27,144 bases of DNA, from the NCBI GenBank assembly GCA_013821525.1, contig JACDGR010000002.1, positions 1-27,144 of the forward strand, written 5' to 3'. The translations under genes and the position numbers were made by a program. This document shows, piece by piece, positions 6,788 to 13,249 of this stretch. Numbering within the stretch: position 1 is the first letter of the stretch; each line of letters begins with the position of its first letter. The notes beneath the pieces are model-generated. The model ran no database searches, had not been told where the DNA came from, and saw only the letters and a program-made list of their open reading frames with translations. The stretch is from Actinomycetota bacterium. GTDB lineage: Bacteria; Actinomycetota; Thermoleophilia; Gaiellales; Gaiellaceae.

Positions 6788-7036
6788 CTAGGCGACGCGG
6801 CGAGGCTCGGCGTCGTCGGCGTCTTCGTCGCGATGGCCACCGGCCTTCACGTGCGGCATGTCGTCTGCGCTCACAGCACCATCAAGGGCTTCGGCGATCA
6901 GCTCGGCCGTCTGCTTGTGGATGCGGTGACCGTCTCGCGCGCGGCACACGGTGATGTACGTAAGCCCAGTCTTCCGAGCGAGTCGGGCTGTGGCTCCACG
7001 CGGCTGAGCGGCCAGCCAGTCGGCGAGTTTTCCCAT
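6788..7036 (-). CDS. Cro-like helix-turn-helix regulator
   Basis: An 82-residue protein, and the first gene of the leftward operon. Residues 1-55 resemble small Cro or YdaS-type regulators: MGKLADWLAAQPRGATARLA, then a recognition-helix region (KTGLTYITVCRARDGHRI) and a final helix (KQTAELIAEALDG). The C-terminal 25 residues are acidic and disordered. It is divergent from the CI-like repressor gene, across 157 bp. It should bind operators in that gap and help set the lytic or lysogenic state. The ATG lies 8 nt after a predicted -10 box and has no clear ribosome site, so its message may be leaderless. Confidence 0.8.
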   Translation of the reverse strand: MGKLADWLAAQPRGATARLARKTGLTYITVCRARDGHRIHKQTAELIAEALDGAVSADDMPHVKAGGHRDEDADDAEPRRVA

Positions 7037-7059
7037 ATAAAGGAACTCTATAAAGCTCC
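7037..7059. promoter_or_regulatory. Operator-like repeats in the switch region
   Basis: ATAAAG occurs twice in direct orientation, at 7037-7042 and 7050-7055, 13 bp apart. An imperfect palindrome, GGAACTCTATAAAGCTCC, covers 7042-7059. Both lie over the -10 and start of the leftward promoter, where a repressor would block it. The same ATAAAG motif recurs at the rightward promoter near 8103. Confidence 0.4.
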
Positions 7060-7073
7060 CGGCTCGCCGTCAA
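7045..7073 (-). promoter_or_regulatory. Leftward early promoter (sigma70-like)
   Basis: Read on the minus strand: -35 TTGACG (7073-7068), a 17-bp spacer, and -10 TAGAGT (7050-7045). A shifted -10, TATAGA, would give a 15-bp spacer. The ATG of the Cro-like gene begins at 7036, only 8 nt beyond the -10, so the transcript would start at or next to the start codon. Confidence 0.5.
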
Positions 7074-7193
7074 AGGAAAGCGCACATGGCGGAAACGCTT
7101 TGAACTAGGGTCGGTCGGGTGCCAACATGCAGCGGCTAGGTAAAACGACTGTATAGTGCGGTGACATACTTATACGAACTAGACTCGGTGCCG

Positions 7194-7718
7194 ATGAGGC
7201 AAACGCCAGGGCAGCTCCTTGCCGCGGAGCTGAAACGCCGGAAGATTCCGAAGTCCGCATTCGCGAAGACCGTCAAGCGCACGTACATCACGATCAACAA
7301 CTGGACGAAGGACGAAGGCTTCGGCGCCGAGCAGCGAGTCGCAGCTGCAGCAGCGCTTCAACAGCCGCCGGACTTCTTCGATCGCCCCGACCTAGCCCAG
7401 CAGCGCGAGCAGTATCGGCTCGATGTCCTGAGCGAGTTTTTGGATAGCTCACTTGGGACGTCCCTGTCCCCCGAAGAGAGACGGAGCCTCGAAAGTTTCC
7501 GGTGGCCGGAGGGCAGAGCGCCCACCGTCTCGGACTGCAAGGGGCTGGTGCGCATCATCCGAGGCCAGCTCACACAAGCCGAGTTCGAGGCGAGCGCGGA
7601 CGCGATGCGAGCGGCCGATCCTTCCACGCCGCCCTCCCAAAAAAGGGACGACACGGGCGGCCGCCAATCGAAGGAACGCGGTCAACCCACAAAACCACGC
7701 AAGCCCCCCCGCAATTGA
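7194..7718 (+). CDS. CI-like phage repressor, XRE-type HTH
   Basis: A 174-residue protein (from ATG 7194) diverging from the Cro-like gene. Residues about 3-58 form an XRE-like helix-turn-helix (QLLAAELKRRKIPKSAFAKT, then RTYITINNWTKDEG). The middle is helical and charged. The last 30 residues are basic and rich in Pro, Lys and Arg. No LexA/CI-type Ser-Lys autoprotease is visible, so induction would have to work differently from lambda CI. GTG 7161 would extend it by 11 residues; neither start has a strong ribosome site. Position and fold point to the prophage repressor, but direct evidence is limited to the HTH and the divergent layout. Confidence 0.72.
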   Translation: MRQTPGQLLAAELKRRKIPKSAFAKTVKRTYITINNWTKDEGFGAEQRVAAAAALQQPPDFFDRPDLAQQREQYRLDVLSEFLDSSLGTSLSPEERRSLESFRWPEGRAPTVSDCKGLVRIIRGQLTQAEFEASADAMRAADPSTPPSQKRDDTGGRQSKERGQPTKPRKPPRN

Positions 7719-7786
7719 TATTGCGACTGTGATCACAGTTGCAGCGAGCATAGGTTCCGATCCACGAACGACGTGGGGGGACATCC

Positions 7787-8074
7787 GTGACGCGAACGAG
7801 TCTGCACGTATTGGCTGACCGCGCTGGCCTATGGGCCGTGTCGGTAGCCGAGTCCATGGATGTCAGGATCGACGACGGGAATGTTCTGCGCTTCGGCGCG
7901 AACGTTCCCGAAGACGAAGTCGCCGCGGTGATCTTGCGTCACCAGCTTGGCGACCGTCCCGACATCGAGGTCGAGTTGGCCCGCCAGCTCGTCGTTCACG
8001 GGTATGCGATGCCCGGGCTTGTATCGATCGCGGAGAACACCGTGCACCTCGGGCGAGCCTCCGCGGGGCGGTGA
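7787..8074 (+). CDS. Small hypothetical protein
   Basis: A 95-residue protein starting at GTG 7787, with GGGGGG about 6 nt upstream. It mixes short strands and helices (LWAVSVAESMDVRIDDGNVL, then FGANVPEDEVAAVILRHQLG). The last part is hydrophobic with a His-Gly turn. Third codon positions are strongly G/C on this strand, which favours it over an antisense frame of similar length. No family was recognised. It sits between the repressor and the rightward promoter, so it may belong to the lysogeny transcript. Confidence 0.58.
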   Translation: MTRTSLHVLADRAGLWAVSVAESMDVRIDDGNVLRFGANVPEDEVAAVILRHQLGDRPDIEVELARQLVVHGYAMPGLVSIAENTVHLGRASAGR

Positions 8075-8093
8075 CGCTGCGCGCGAGAAAAGC

Positions 8094-8122
8094 TTGCGCT
8101 TCATAAAGACGCTTTATACAAT
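8094..8122 (+). promoter_or_regulatory. Rightward promoter with embedded operator
   Basis: -35 TTGCGC (8094-8099), 17-bp spacer, -10 TACAAT (8117-8122). A perfect palindrome, ATAAAG-ACG-CTTTAT (8103-8117), fills the spacer and touches the -10. The start codon of the next gene is at 8129, only 6 nt later, so the transcript should be leaderless. GCTTTA directly abuts the -10 both here and in the leftward promoter. Confidence 0.6.
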
Positions 8123-8128
8123 CTGGAC

Positions 8129-8329
8129 ATGGCCCAGGTTGCACGCGCTCTCATCTCGCTCCCCACGCAGCTGACACTCGCGTCGGCCACGCGGCTTGCC
8201 GAGCGCGCAAGCACGCGCGGCAAGGACAAGTCCTTCGTCGATGGCCGTGCCCGTGGCCGCTTCGCGGCGCTGCAAGCCCGCAAGTCGTTCCGCGAAGCGG
8301 TGGCGATCTTGGAGGCGGCCTGTGTTTGA
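8129..8329 (+). CDS. Small basic protein, first gene of the rightward operon
   Basis: A 66-residue, helical, basic protein (MAQVARALISLPTQLTLASA at the start, then GKDKSFVDGRARGRFAALQA). It has no ribosome site because the promoter -10 box ends 6 nt before its ATG. It is likely translated from a leaderless mRNA, as lambda cI is from its maintenance promoter. Function is unknown. As the first product of the operon it may be a regulator, for example of an antitermination or Cro type, but no recognisable HTH is present. Confidence 0.64.
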   Translation: MAQVARALISLPTQLTLASATRLAERASTRGKDKSFVDGRARGRFAALQARKSFREAVAILEAACV

Positions 8330-8757
8330 CGCCTGCCACGCAGATCTCTGCGCAGTCTGCAGCGCGCCCGCCGACCTCTGCGCGCTGGTCGCCGCTGCAC
8401 GTCAGAACGACACCTTCACCGTGCACGCCGCGACCGTCGAGCTCCGCGAAAAGGCCGTGCGCGTGCTCGATGCGTGCCGCCTTCACGGCTGCGACGTTCA
8501 CCGGCAGGAGGACGATGCGCTCGCATTGCTCGAGGAGCGGACGTGCACGCGCTGTCTTGTGCACGTCGCTGGCGAGTTGCTGGTGCGCCTGCGCCGCGTG
8601 CTGCCTGCTGCGCCGGCAGCAGCTCCATCTCAAAACCGAGTGGATGTTGCAGGAACTGGCTCTAGCCGACGCGGAAAACGAAAACGCGTCGCAGCGCCCC
8701 ACAGTGCGTGTCCCGAGGATGTCTGTAGCCGAGATGGCAGACGGCGCGGTGGAGTAA
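8322..8757 (+). CDS. Cys-rich protein with an apparent +1 frameshift
   Basis: Translation from GTG 8322, with GGAGGC just upstream, gives a convincing Cys/His-rich protein for about 90 codons. It shows paired cysteines in CHADLCAVC, ACRLHGCDVH and TCTRCLVH. Near 8600 this frame turns into Pro/Ala/Arg-rich shadow and has no stop until 9087. At the same place the +1 frame becomes protein-like (RRQQLHLKTEWMLQELALAD) and ends at TAA 8755-8757, overlapping the next ATG. A +1 shift around GTGCTGCCTGCTGCGC (8598-8613) would join the two parts. It could be a programmed shift, a mutation or a sequencing error. The Cys pattern suggests zinc binding. The family is unknown. Confidence 0.5.
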
Positions 8758-9089
8758 TGTCTACCTACTACCAGAGCGTCTCTGATATCGACGCCGGCGA
8801 CGTGTGCGGATGCTGCTCTGCTGGCTGCACTGCCGACGACGTACAGCTCGCGATAGACGGCAACGCCGACGCGCTCGGCAGGCTCAGCACGGAGCGCCTG
8901 CAATCTGCCCTGGATGCGCTCGACGCCTGTCGCACTGGCGAGTGTCGCTCGCACGGCAACGAGCGGTGGGCAAGGCGTCTACTAGACGCGCTGATCGACC
9001 AGCGCGAGTCGGACGACGAAAACGCGATGAACGGCTGCCCTGCGTGCGGGCAGAGCTTGGGGTGTTCGCAATGCCTAGGAGTGGTGTGA
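8757..9089 (+). CDS. Small Cys-rich (zinc-ribbon-like) protein
   Basis: A 110-residue protein, MSTYYQSVSDIDAGDVCGCC at the start. An N-terminal cluster (C17, C19, C20, C24) and a C-terminal pair of knuckles (CPAC...CSQC) flank a helical acidic middle. The start overlaps the previous stop as TAATG, and the stop overlaps the next start as TGATG. The Cys spacing fits zinc binding, but no named family is recognised. It resembles its upstream neighbour in composition, and the two may be functionally linked. Confidence 0.68.
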   Translation: MSTYYQSVSDIDAGDVCGCCSAGCTADDVQLAIDGNADALGRLSTERLQSALDALDACRTGECRSHGNERWARRLLDALIDQRESDDENAMNGCPACGQSLGCSQCLGVV

Positions 9090-9517
9090 TGACTAAGCAA
9101 GAGCTGCTAGAGGTTCTGTCCAAGTGGACAGCTTGCCGCGAGGCGACTGTTTACGTGCGCGAACACGAGAGCGACGACGCTGCTGTCATCGTCGGAACGT
9201 GCGAGAGCCGCGAGTGGTTGCTGTGGCTCATGGGCCGCGAGAGACGGCTAAGCCGTTTCGTGCAGATTTGCGCCAAACACGCCGCCTCCGCCGCCAACGC
9301 CACCTACGCCGCCAACGCCACCTACGCCACCTACGCCACCTACGCCGCCAACGCCGCCCACGCCGCCGCCCACGCCGCCAACGCCGCCTACTACGCCGAC
9401 TACGCCGCCGCCAACGCCGCCGCCGCCGCCGAGCGCGCGAAGCAACTAGTCGGCCTGCAGCGTATCGCGCGCAACTGGGCTAACGGGCTGCCGGCCGAGG
9501 TGGCGGTGCAGTCATGA
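9089..9517 (+). CDS. Imm5-like putative immunity protein with Ala-rich repeat
   Basis: A 142-residue protein. The N-terminus (MTKQELLEVLSKWTACREAT, then CESREWLLWLMGRE) resembles the start of the phage and bacterial proteins annotated as Imm5-type putative immunity proteins. In that family an Ala-rich stretch with regularly placed Tyr, Asp or Asn precedes an ERAKQ-type helix. Here residues 65-114 are built from Ala with Asn, Thr, Tyr, His and Asp, followed by AERAKQLVGLQRIARNW. The repeat follows the N-terminal part more closely than in the examples I recall, so a central section may be missing. Family assignment is from memory of the pattern. The biochemical role of phage members is not established. 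Confidence 0.68.
   Translation: MTKQELLEVLSKWTACREATVYVREHESDDAAVIVGTCESREWLLWLMGRERRLSRFVQICAKHAASAANATYAANATYATYATYAANAAHAAAHAANAAYYADYAAANAAAAAERAKQLVGLQRIARNWANGLPAEVAVQS
9281..9430 (+). repeat. GCC-rich codon repeat, 50 codons all ending in C
   Basis: The Ala-rich part of the Imm5-like gene is one run of 50 codons in which every third base is C (GCC, AAC, TAC, ACC, CAC, GAC, TCC). Units such as GCCGCCAACGCCACCTAC are repeated with small changes. This 3-bp periodicity makes the stretch prone to in-frame slippage and creates a long antisense open frame of Gly and Val. Confidence 0.85.
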
Positions 9518-9717
9518 AGGCCTTCACCTTCGCCGGGTCACACGGTCGCGCACACGTGGACGCCTTGAACGGCCTATACCGCGTCGAGTGCGGCGGTTAC
9601 TGCGACTGGTACGCAGACGAGTGCGTAGCTACGCGCGTCGCGATTTCGCTGGCTTTCAAGGGCCGTCAGCCGAGCGGTGTAGTCGGGCTTGTAGCAAAAA
9701 GTCGGAGAGCGCAGTGA
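9514..9717 (+). CDS. Small hypothetical protein
   Basis: A 67-residue protein, MKAFTFAGSHGRAHVDALNG at the start, then YRVECGGYCDWYADECVATR, and a basic tail. The ATGA overlap with the upstream stop fixes the start, and the stop overlaps the next gene as GTGA. It reads as a compact beta-rich domain with three cysteines. No family was recognised. Confidence 0.62.
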   Translation: MKAFTFAGSHGRAHVDALNGLYRVECGGYCDWYADECVATRVAISLAFKGRQPSGVVGLVAKSRRAQ

Positions 9718-9968
9718 GTAAGGCCGTCTCTGTATTTGATGAGCACGTCGCGTTCAACACAACCGCGCTGGCCAACGCGCTTCGTACGCCTGACCGTGCG
9801 GCGCTGGATGCTCATGAGTGTTGCGAGCTGCTGGGTTGTCTCGAGGCGCTGGTGTTGCGTCTGAGGGGGCAGGCATGTCGCGGCTGTTACGAGAGCGCTA
9901 CGCGTTTGGGTGCCCTAAAAGAAAATGTGTACTCGATTTACGCGGATGAACAGGAGGATGGGAAGTGA
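9714..9968 (+). CDS. Small hypothetical protein with CxxC
   Basis: An 84-residue protein starting at GTG 9714 (GTGA overlap with the previous stop). It is mostly helical, with a central CCELLGC segment and RGQACRGCYESA that could bind metal. The C-terminus is acidic. It is coupled by a second GTGA overlap to the exonuclease gene. No family was recognised. It belongs to the same cluster of short Cys-containing genes as its upstream neighbours. Confidence 0.62.
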   Translation: MSKAVSVFDEHVAFNTTALANALRTPDRAALDAHECCELLGCLEALVLRLRGQACRGCYESATRLGALKENVYSIYADEQEDGK

Positions 9969-10999
9969 CCCGGCGTCTCAGAGTAATAACTAATTCAGAG
10001 ATGACGGTCAGGAGGCGCTGTCCGCGAGAGCACCGTCTCTCCTACGAGCTCGGATACCGCGCTATCGAGGAGACTGAGGCTCTCAGGTTCGGCACCATGT
10101 GGCACGTGGGGCTTGAGCTGTGGTGGCAGGGAGCTGGCCTGCCGAAGGCCATTGACGTCGCCGCCGCTGGCGCTGTTGACGAGTACGAGGCCGCCAAACT
10201 GCGCGTGCTTCTACGCGGCTACCACGCGCGATGGGAGAGTGAGCGGCTCGGTTTTCGGGTGGTCGCTGTCGAGAGCGAGTTTCGCGCTCCGCTGCGTAAC
10301 CCTAGGACTGGAGCGGTGTCGCGTACGTTCGCGCTTGGCGGAAAAATGGACGTGCTGTTTGAGAGCTCGTTCATGGAGCACAAAACCACGTCGCAGGAGA
10401 TTGGACTCGGATCGAACTACTGGCGTCGCCTGACGCTCGACCCGCAGATCTCCACTTACTACGCGGGTGCAAAAGCTCTCGGCCATGAGGTGACCAGCTG
10501 CCTCTACGACGTGATCCGCAAGCCCGGGCTGCGCCCTGCCCAAGTGCCGCTGGTCGACGCGGACGGCGTCAAGATCGTGCTCAGCCTCGCTGGTGAACGC
10601 GTCCGAACCAAGGACGATAAGAAGTGGCGCGAGACCGGCGACACTGCCCAAGGTTATGTGCTGCAGACGCGTCCCGAGATGCCGGGAGAGTACGAAGAGC
10701 GCCTTACTGAAGAAGTCGCCGCGCATCCCGATCGCTACTACCAGCGCGGCGAGGTGGTGCGCCTCGAGCACGAGGAGAAGGAAGCGCAGTTCGACGCGTG
10801 GCAGCTCGCGCGCTCCATCCGCGAGAGCGAGCTGTCAGGCGCACACCCGCGCAATCCGGACGCGTGCCTGCGCTACGGCCGTGTCTGCAGCTACTTCGAC
10901 GTCTGCTGTAGCACGGCGTCGCTCGACGACGCGAGCCGCTTCCAGCGCGTCGACAACGTGCACCAGGAGCTCAGTGCCGCGAACGAGGCGGCTGAGTAG
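9965..10999 (+). CDS. PD-(D/E)XK exonuclease with four-Cys Fe-S site (Cas4/AddB-like)
   Basis: A 344-residue nuclease of the PD-(D/E)XK superfamily. Visible core motifs are GTMWH (H47), a Glu at 103, GGKMDVLFE (D129) and FMEHKTTS (E138, K140), then QISTYYAG. One Cys near the N-terminus (C19, RRRCPREHRLSYE) and three near the C-terminus (C301, C308, C314) match the 1+3 Cys layout that holds a 4Fe-4S cluster in Cas4 and AddB. It should degrade DNA ends to make single strands for phage recombination. The GTG start overlaps the upstream stop. The ATPase and ssDNA-binding genes follow, which supports a recombination role. Confidence 0.88.
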   Translation: MTRRLRVITNSEMTVRRRCPREHRLSYELGYRAIEETEALRFGTMWHVGLELWWQGAGLPKAIDVAAAGAVDEYEAAKLRVLLRGYHARWESERLGFRVVAVESEFRAPLRNPRTGAVSRTFALGGKMDVLFESSFMEHKTTSQEIGLGSNYWRRLTLDPQISTYYAGAKALGHEVTSCLYDVIRKPGLRPAQVPLVDADGVKIVLSLAGERVRTKDDKKWRETGDTAQGYVLQTRPEMPGEYEERLTEEVAAHPDRYYQRGEVVRLEHEEKEAQFDAWQLARSIRESELSGAHPRNPDACLRYGRVCSYFDVCCSTASLDDASRFQRVDNVHQELSAANEAAE

Positions 11000-11145
11000 T
11001 GCCAGGCGGAGCGCGATGGGAACGAGAGATGGAGATCCTGCGGGTGGCGCGACACGCGGCGCTGCACCTGGATCGCCATGAACAATCAGAACTTGAGTAC
11101 GCCCGAGAGCTGTCGATCGGGCAGGCCGAAAGAGGAGGCCGAACC

Positions 11146-12117
11146 ATGGCAATCAAATCAGCACAGCCACCGCAAGCACCACCGCGCGAGTCGCGCATGA
11201 AGCTCGGTGCAGTCACCAAGGGGCGCGTAGAACGTCCTATGCGTGTTCTGCTCTACGGCGTGGAGGGAGTCGGCAAGTCGACCTTCGCGGCCAATGCTCC
11301 GAGTCCGATCTTCATCGCAGCCGAAGACGGCACGGCGCAGCTCGACGTGGCGCGGTTTCCTGAGCCCAAGACCTGGGTCGACGTGCTCGATGCCATCGAC
11401 GAGCTGATTACGGCCGACCATCAGTATCAGACCGTGGTGGTCGACACGCTGGACTGGCTCGAGCCGCTCTGCTGGGCGCACGTGGTCGACAAGGCGCGCA
11501 ACCCGAAGATCAAGTCCATCGAGGACTTCGGCTTCGGCAAGGGCTACGTCGCCGCGCTCGACGAGTGGCGCTCGCTGCTGGCCCGCTTCGAGCAGCTGCG
11601 CGTCAAGCGCGGGATGCACGTGATCTTCCTCGCGCACTCTTGGATCAAGACGTTCAAGAACCCGGAAGACGAGGACTTCGATCGCTACGAGCTCAAGCTG
11701 CACGCCAAGGCGGGTGGTCTGCTCAAGGAGTGGGCGGACGCCGTCCTGTTTGCTCGCTATGAGACGTTCGCCAACACGGACGACAAGACAAAGCGAACAC
11801 GTGGAGTCAGCACGGGAAACCGTGTGGTGCACACGCAACGCACGGCCGCGTGGGACGCCAAGAACCGCTACGACCTTCCGCCGACTATCCCGCTCGACTT
11901 CTCGGCGTTTGCGGACGCGGTCAAAGCGCAAGCACCGCTCGACCCGGAGAAACTCTACGAGCGCATAGACGCGCTCCTAAGCAGCGCCGATGCCGAGCTC
12001 GAGGCAAAGGTCCGCGCCGCCGTTCAAAAAGCACAGGGCAACGCGGCTCAGCTCGCGCGCATTGCAGACACCCTCGCCGCAAGACTCAGAATCAAAGATC
12101 AGGAGAACGCCCAATGA
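11146..12117 (+). CDS. Sak4-like RecA-fold ATPase
   Basis: A 323-residue NTPase. Walker A is GVEGVGKST (38-46) and Walker B is TVVVDTLDW (96-104). The fold resembles AAA_24/Sak4 phage proteins, which act as single-strand annealing recombinases in place of RecT or Beta. The C-terminal 60 residues are helical. An AGAGGAGG ribosome site 8 nt before ATG 11146 fixes the start. The same frame is open back to GTG 10999, so a longer N-terminus is possible but has weaker signals. The 146 bp before it hold no other convincing gene. The stop overlaps the DUF669-like gene as ATGA. That pairing with a ssDNA-binding protein is usual for Sak4 systems. Confidence 0.87.
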   Translation: MAIKSAQPPQAPPRESRMKLGAVTKGRVERPMRVLLYGVEGVGKSTFAANAPSPIFIAAEDGTAQLDVARFPEPKTWVDVLDAIDELITADHQYQTVVVDTLDWLEPLCWAHVVDKARNPKIKSIEDFGFGKGYVAALDEWRSLLARFEQLRVKRGMHVIFLAHSWIKTFKNPEDEDFDRYELKLHAKAGGLLKEWADAVLFARYETFANTDDKTKRTRGVSTGNRVVHTQRTAAWDAKNRYDLPPTIPLDFSAFADAVKAQAPLDPEKLYERIDALLSSADAELEAKVRAAVQKAQGNAAQLARIADTLAARLRIKDQENAQ

Positions 12118-12659
12118 GTGAGAACAACTTCAGCCTCGCCGGCACCCATCGCGCACGCGCACAAGAGTGGGGGCTCGGCGTCTCAAGCACTGGCAAGGAG
12201 CAGCTCGCGGTGATGTTCGCTTTCGTTGGCGGCGAACACGATGGCAAGCACATCACGTGGTTCGGCTACTTCACCGACGGCGCCGTCGACCGCACGCTGG
12301 AGTCCATGCGTCACTGCGGGTGGGACTCCGACAGCCTCGCCGAGCTCGACGCCCTGGGCGCCAACGAGGTCGAGCTCGTGATCGAGGACGAGGAGTACGA
12401 CGGCAAAGTCCGCTCCAGAGTGAAGTGGGTCAACCGCGTCGCCAAGCTCGCCCTGAAGGAGCAGATGAACCACGTGCAGGTCGCGGCGTTCGCAGCACGG
12501 CTTCGCGGCAAGACGGTCGCGAGCAAACAGAAGTACGGCACGCCTACCGCGAGCAACGGCCGACCCGCCGGCAGCCCCAGGCAGGCAAGCTTCGGCGGCG
12601 CGGACGATGGCTACGTGCCCGGCGATCCCGGACCGAGCGATAGCGACGTCGGCTTCTGA
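12114..12659 (+). CDS. DUF669-like ssDNA-binding protein
   Basis: A 181-residue protein that follows the Sak4-like ATPase with an ATGA overlap. Residues about 1-125 match the DUF669 type of phage single-strand DNA-binding protein (VMFAFVGGEHDGKHITWFGY, then an acidic-basic strand pair ending KVRSRVKWVN). The C-terminal 45 residues are disordered and end in an acidic tip with a terminal Phe (DPGPSDSDVGF). That layout matches the tail bacterial SSB uses to recruit partner proteins. It probably coats single strands made by the exonuclease and helps loading of the annealing protein. Confidence 0.83.
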   Translation: MSENNFSLAGTHRARAQEWGLGVSSTGKEQLAVMFAFVGGEHDGKHITWFGYFTDGAVDRTLESMRHCGWDSDSLAELDALGANEVELVIEDEEYDGKVRSRVKWVNRVAKLALKEQMNHVQVAAFAARLRGKTVASKQKYGTPTASNGRPAGSPRQASFGGADDGYVPGDPGPSDSDVGF

Positions 12660-12745
12660 TGCACATGGCGCGGCCCGTACTTGAGGCCGCCACGCGGAGG
12701 TGCTGAAGAGCGCGGTGGAGTCTGCAGACGGGAAGGTGGCAGCGA

Positions 12746-13249
12746 ATGAGTAGATGTCAGATCACGACGCGACAGCAGGCTATCCTCGATGTCATTGGCG
12801 AGCTCGCGGCCGCAAACGACGGATATGCGCCGTCGTCAGGCGAGATCGCTTGCCGGCTGGGCATGCGGAACTCGAGCACAGTTCGCGAGCAGCTGCAGGC
12901 CCTGCGCCGGAAGGGCGCGATCGACTGGCTTGGAGGTCGCAAGCGAACATTGCGCATTCTGAAGCCCGAAGCCCAGCCTGACGCGCGCGAGCAAGCTAGC
13001 AGCGCGATCGATCTCGGGCCCGGTCCGCAGCCAAACGATCACGAGCGCGCTCTCGCGCTGCGAATCGTTCACGAACACACCCACAGCAATGGCAGGGCCG
13101 CTGCACTTCTGACGGCGATTGCCAAAGGGCTCGCCGCGTACCGTGTCGAGGGAATGGTCAAGGGCGTGAAGCGCTCGGACTCGGTTGGACAACCGGTCGA
13201 GTTCCGATGGGTGCCGGGCTGGACGGAGGACACCGATGGGAGCCGCTGA
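12746..13249 (+). CDS. LexA-type winged-helix regulator without protease domain
   Basis: A 167-residue protein. Residues about 5-72 look like the LexA N-terminal winged helix (ITTRQQAILDVIGELAAAND, then SGEIACRLGMRNSSTVREQL and a basic wing). The remainder lacks the LexA cleavage site and the Ser-Lys pair, and instead has a helical region (HERALALRIVHEHTH) and a short strand-rich end. So it would bind DNA but not self-cleave. It could sense DNA damage indirectly or regulate the integrase/excisionase genes that follow. ATG 12746 has GGAAGGTGG upstream. The 86 bp before it contain only a possible 15-codon ORF. Confidence 0.8.
   Translation: MSRCQITTRQQAILDVIGELAAANDGYAPSSGEIACRLGMRNSSTVREQLQALRRKGAIDWLGGRKRTLRILKPEAQPDAREQASSAIDLGPGPQPNDHERALALRIVHEHTHSNGRAAALLTAIAKGLAAYRVEGMVKGVKRSDSVGQPVEFRWVPGWTEDTDGSR

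Noticed and set aside
6595..6840. 81-codon minus frame between the Cro-like and membrane-protein genes
   Set aside because: Composition (Arg, Ser, Thr, Pro, Cys) is shadow-like and its start lies inside the Cro-like gene; a shorter 49-codon frame is slightly better.
7829..8104. Minus-strand 91-codon frame opposite the small gene after the repressor
   Set aside because: Codon third positions favour the plus strand, and the plus gene has a purine-rich ribosome site; the antisense frame mirrors its codons.
9248..9445. Antisense open frame made of Gly and Val repeats
   Set aside because: It is the complement of the GCC-rich Ala repeat; its open state follows from the codon bias of the plus-strand gene, which has start, overlap and family resemblance.
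10999..11145. Separate small gene, or N-terminal extension, before the Sak4-like ATPase
   Set aside because: The frame is open, but the strong AGAGGAGG site at ATG 11146 gives the normal start; other short frames here have no support.
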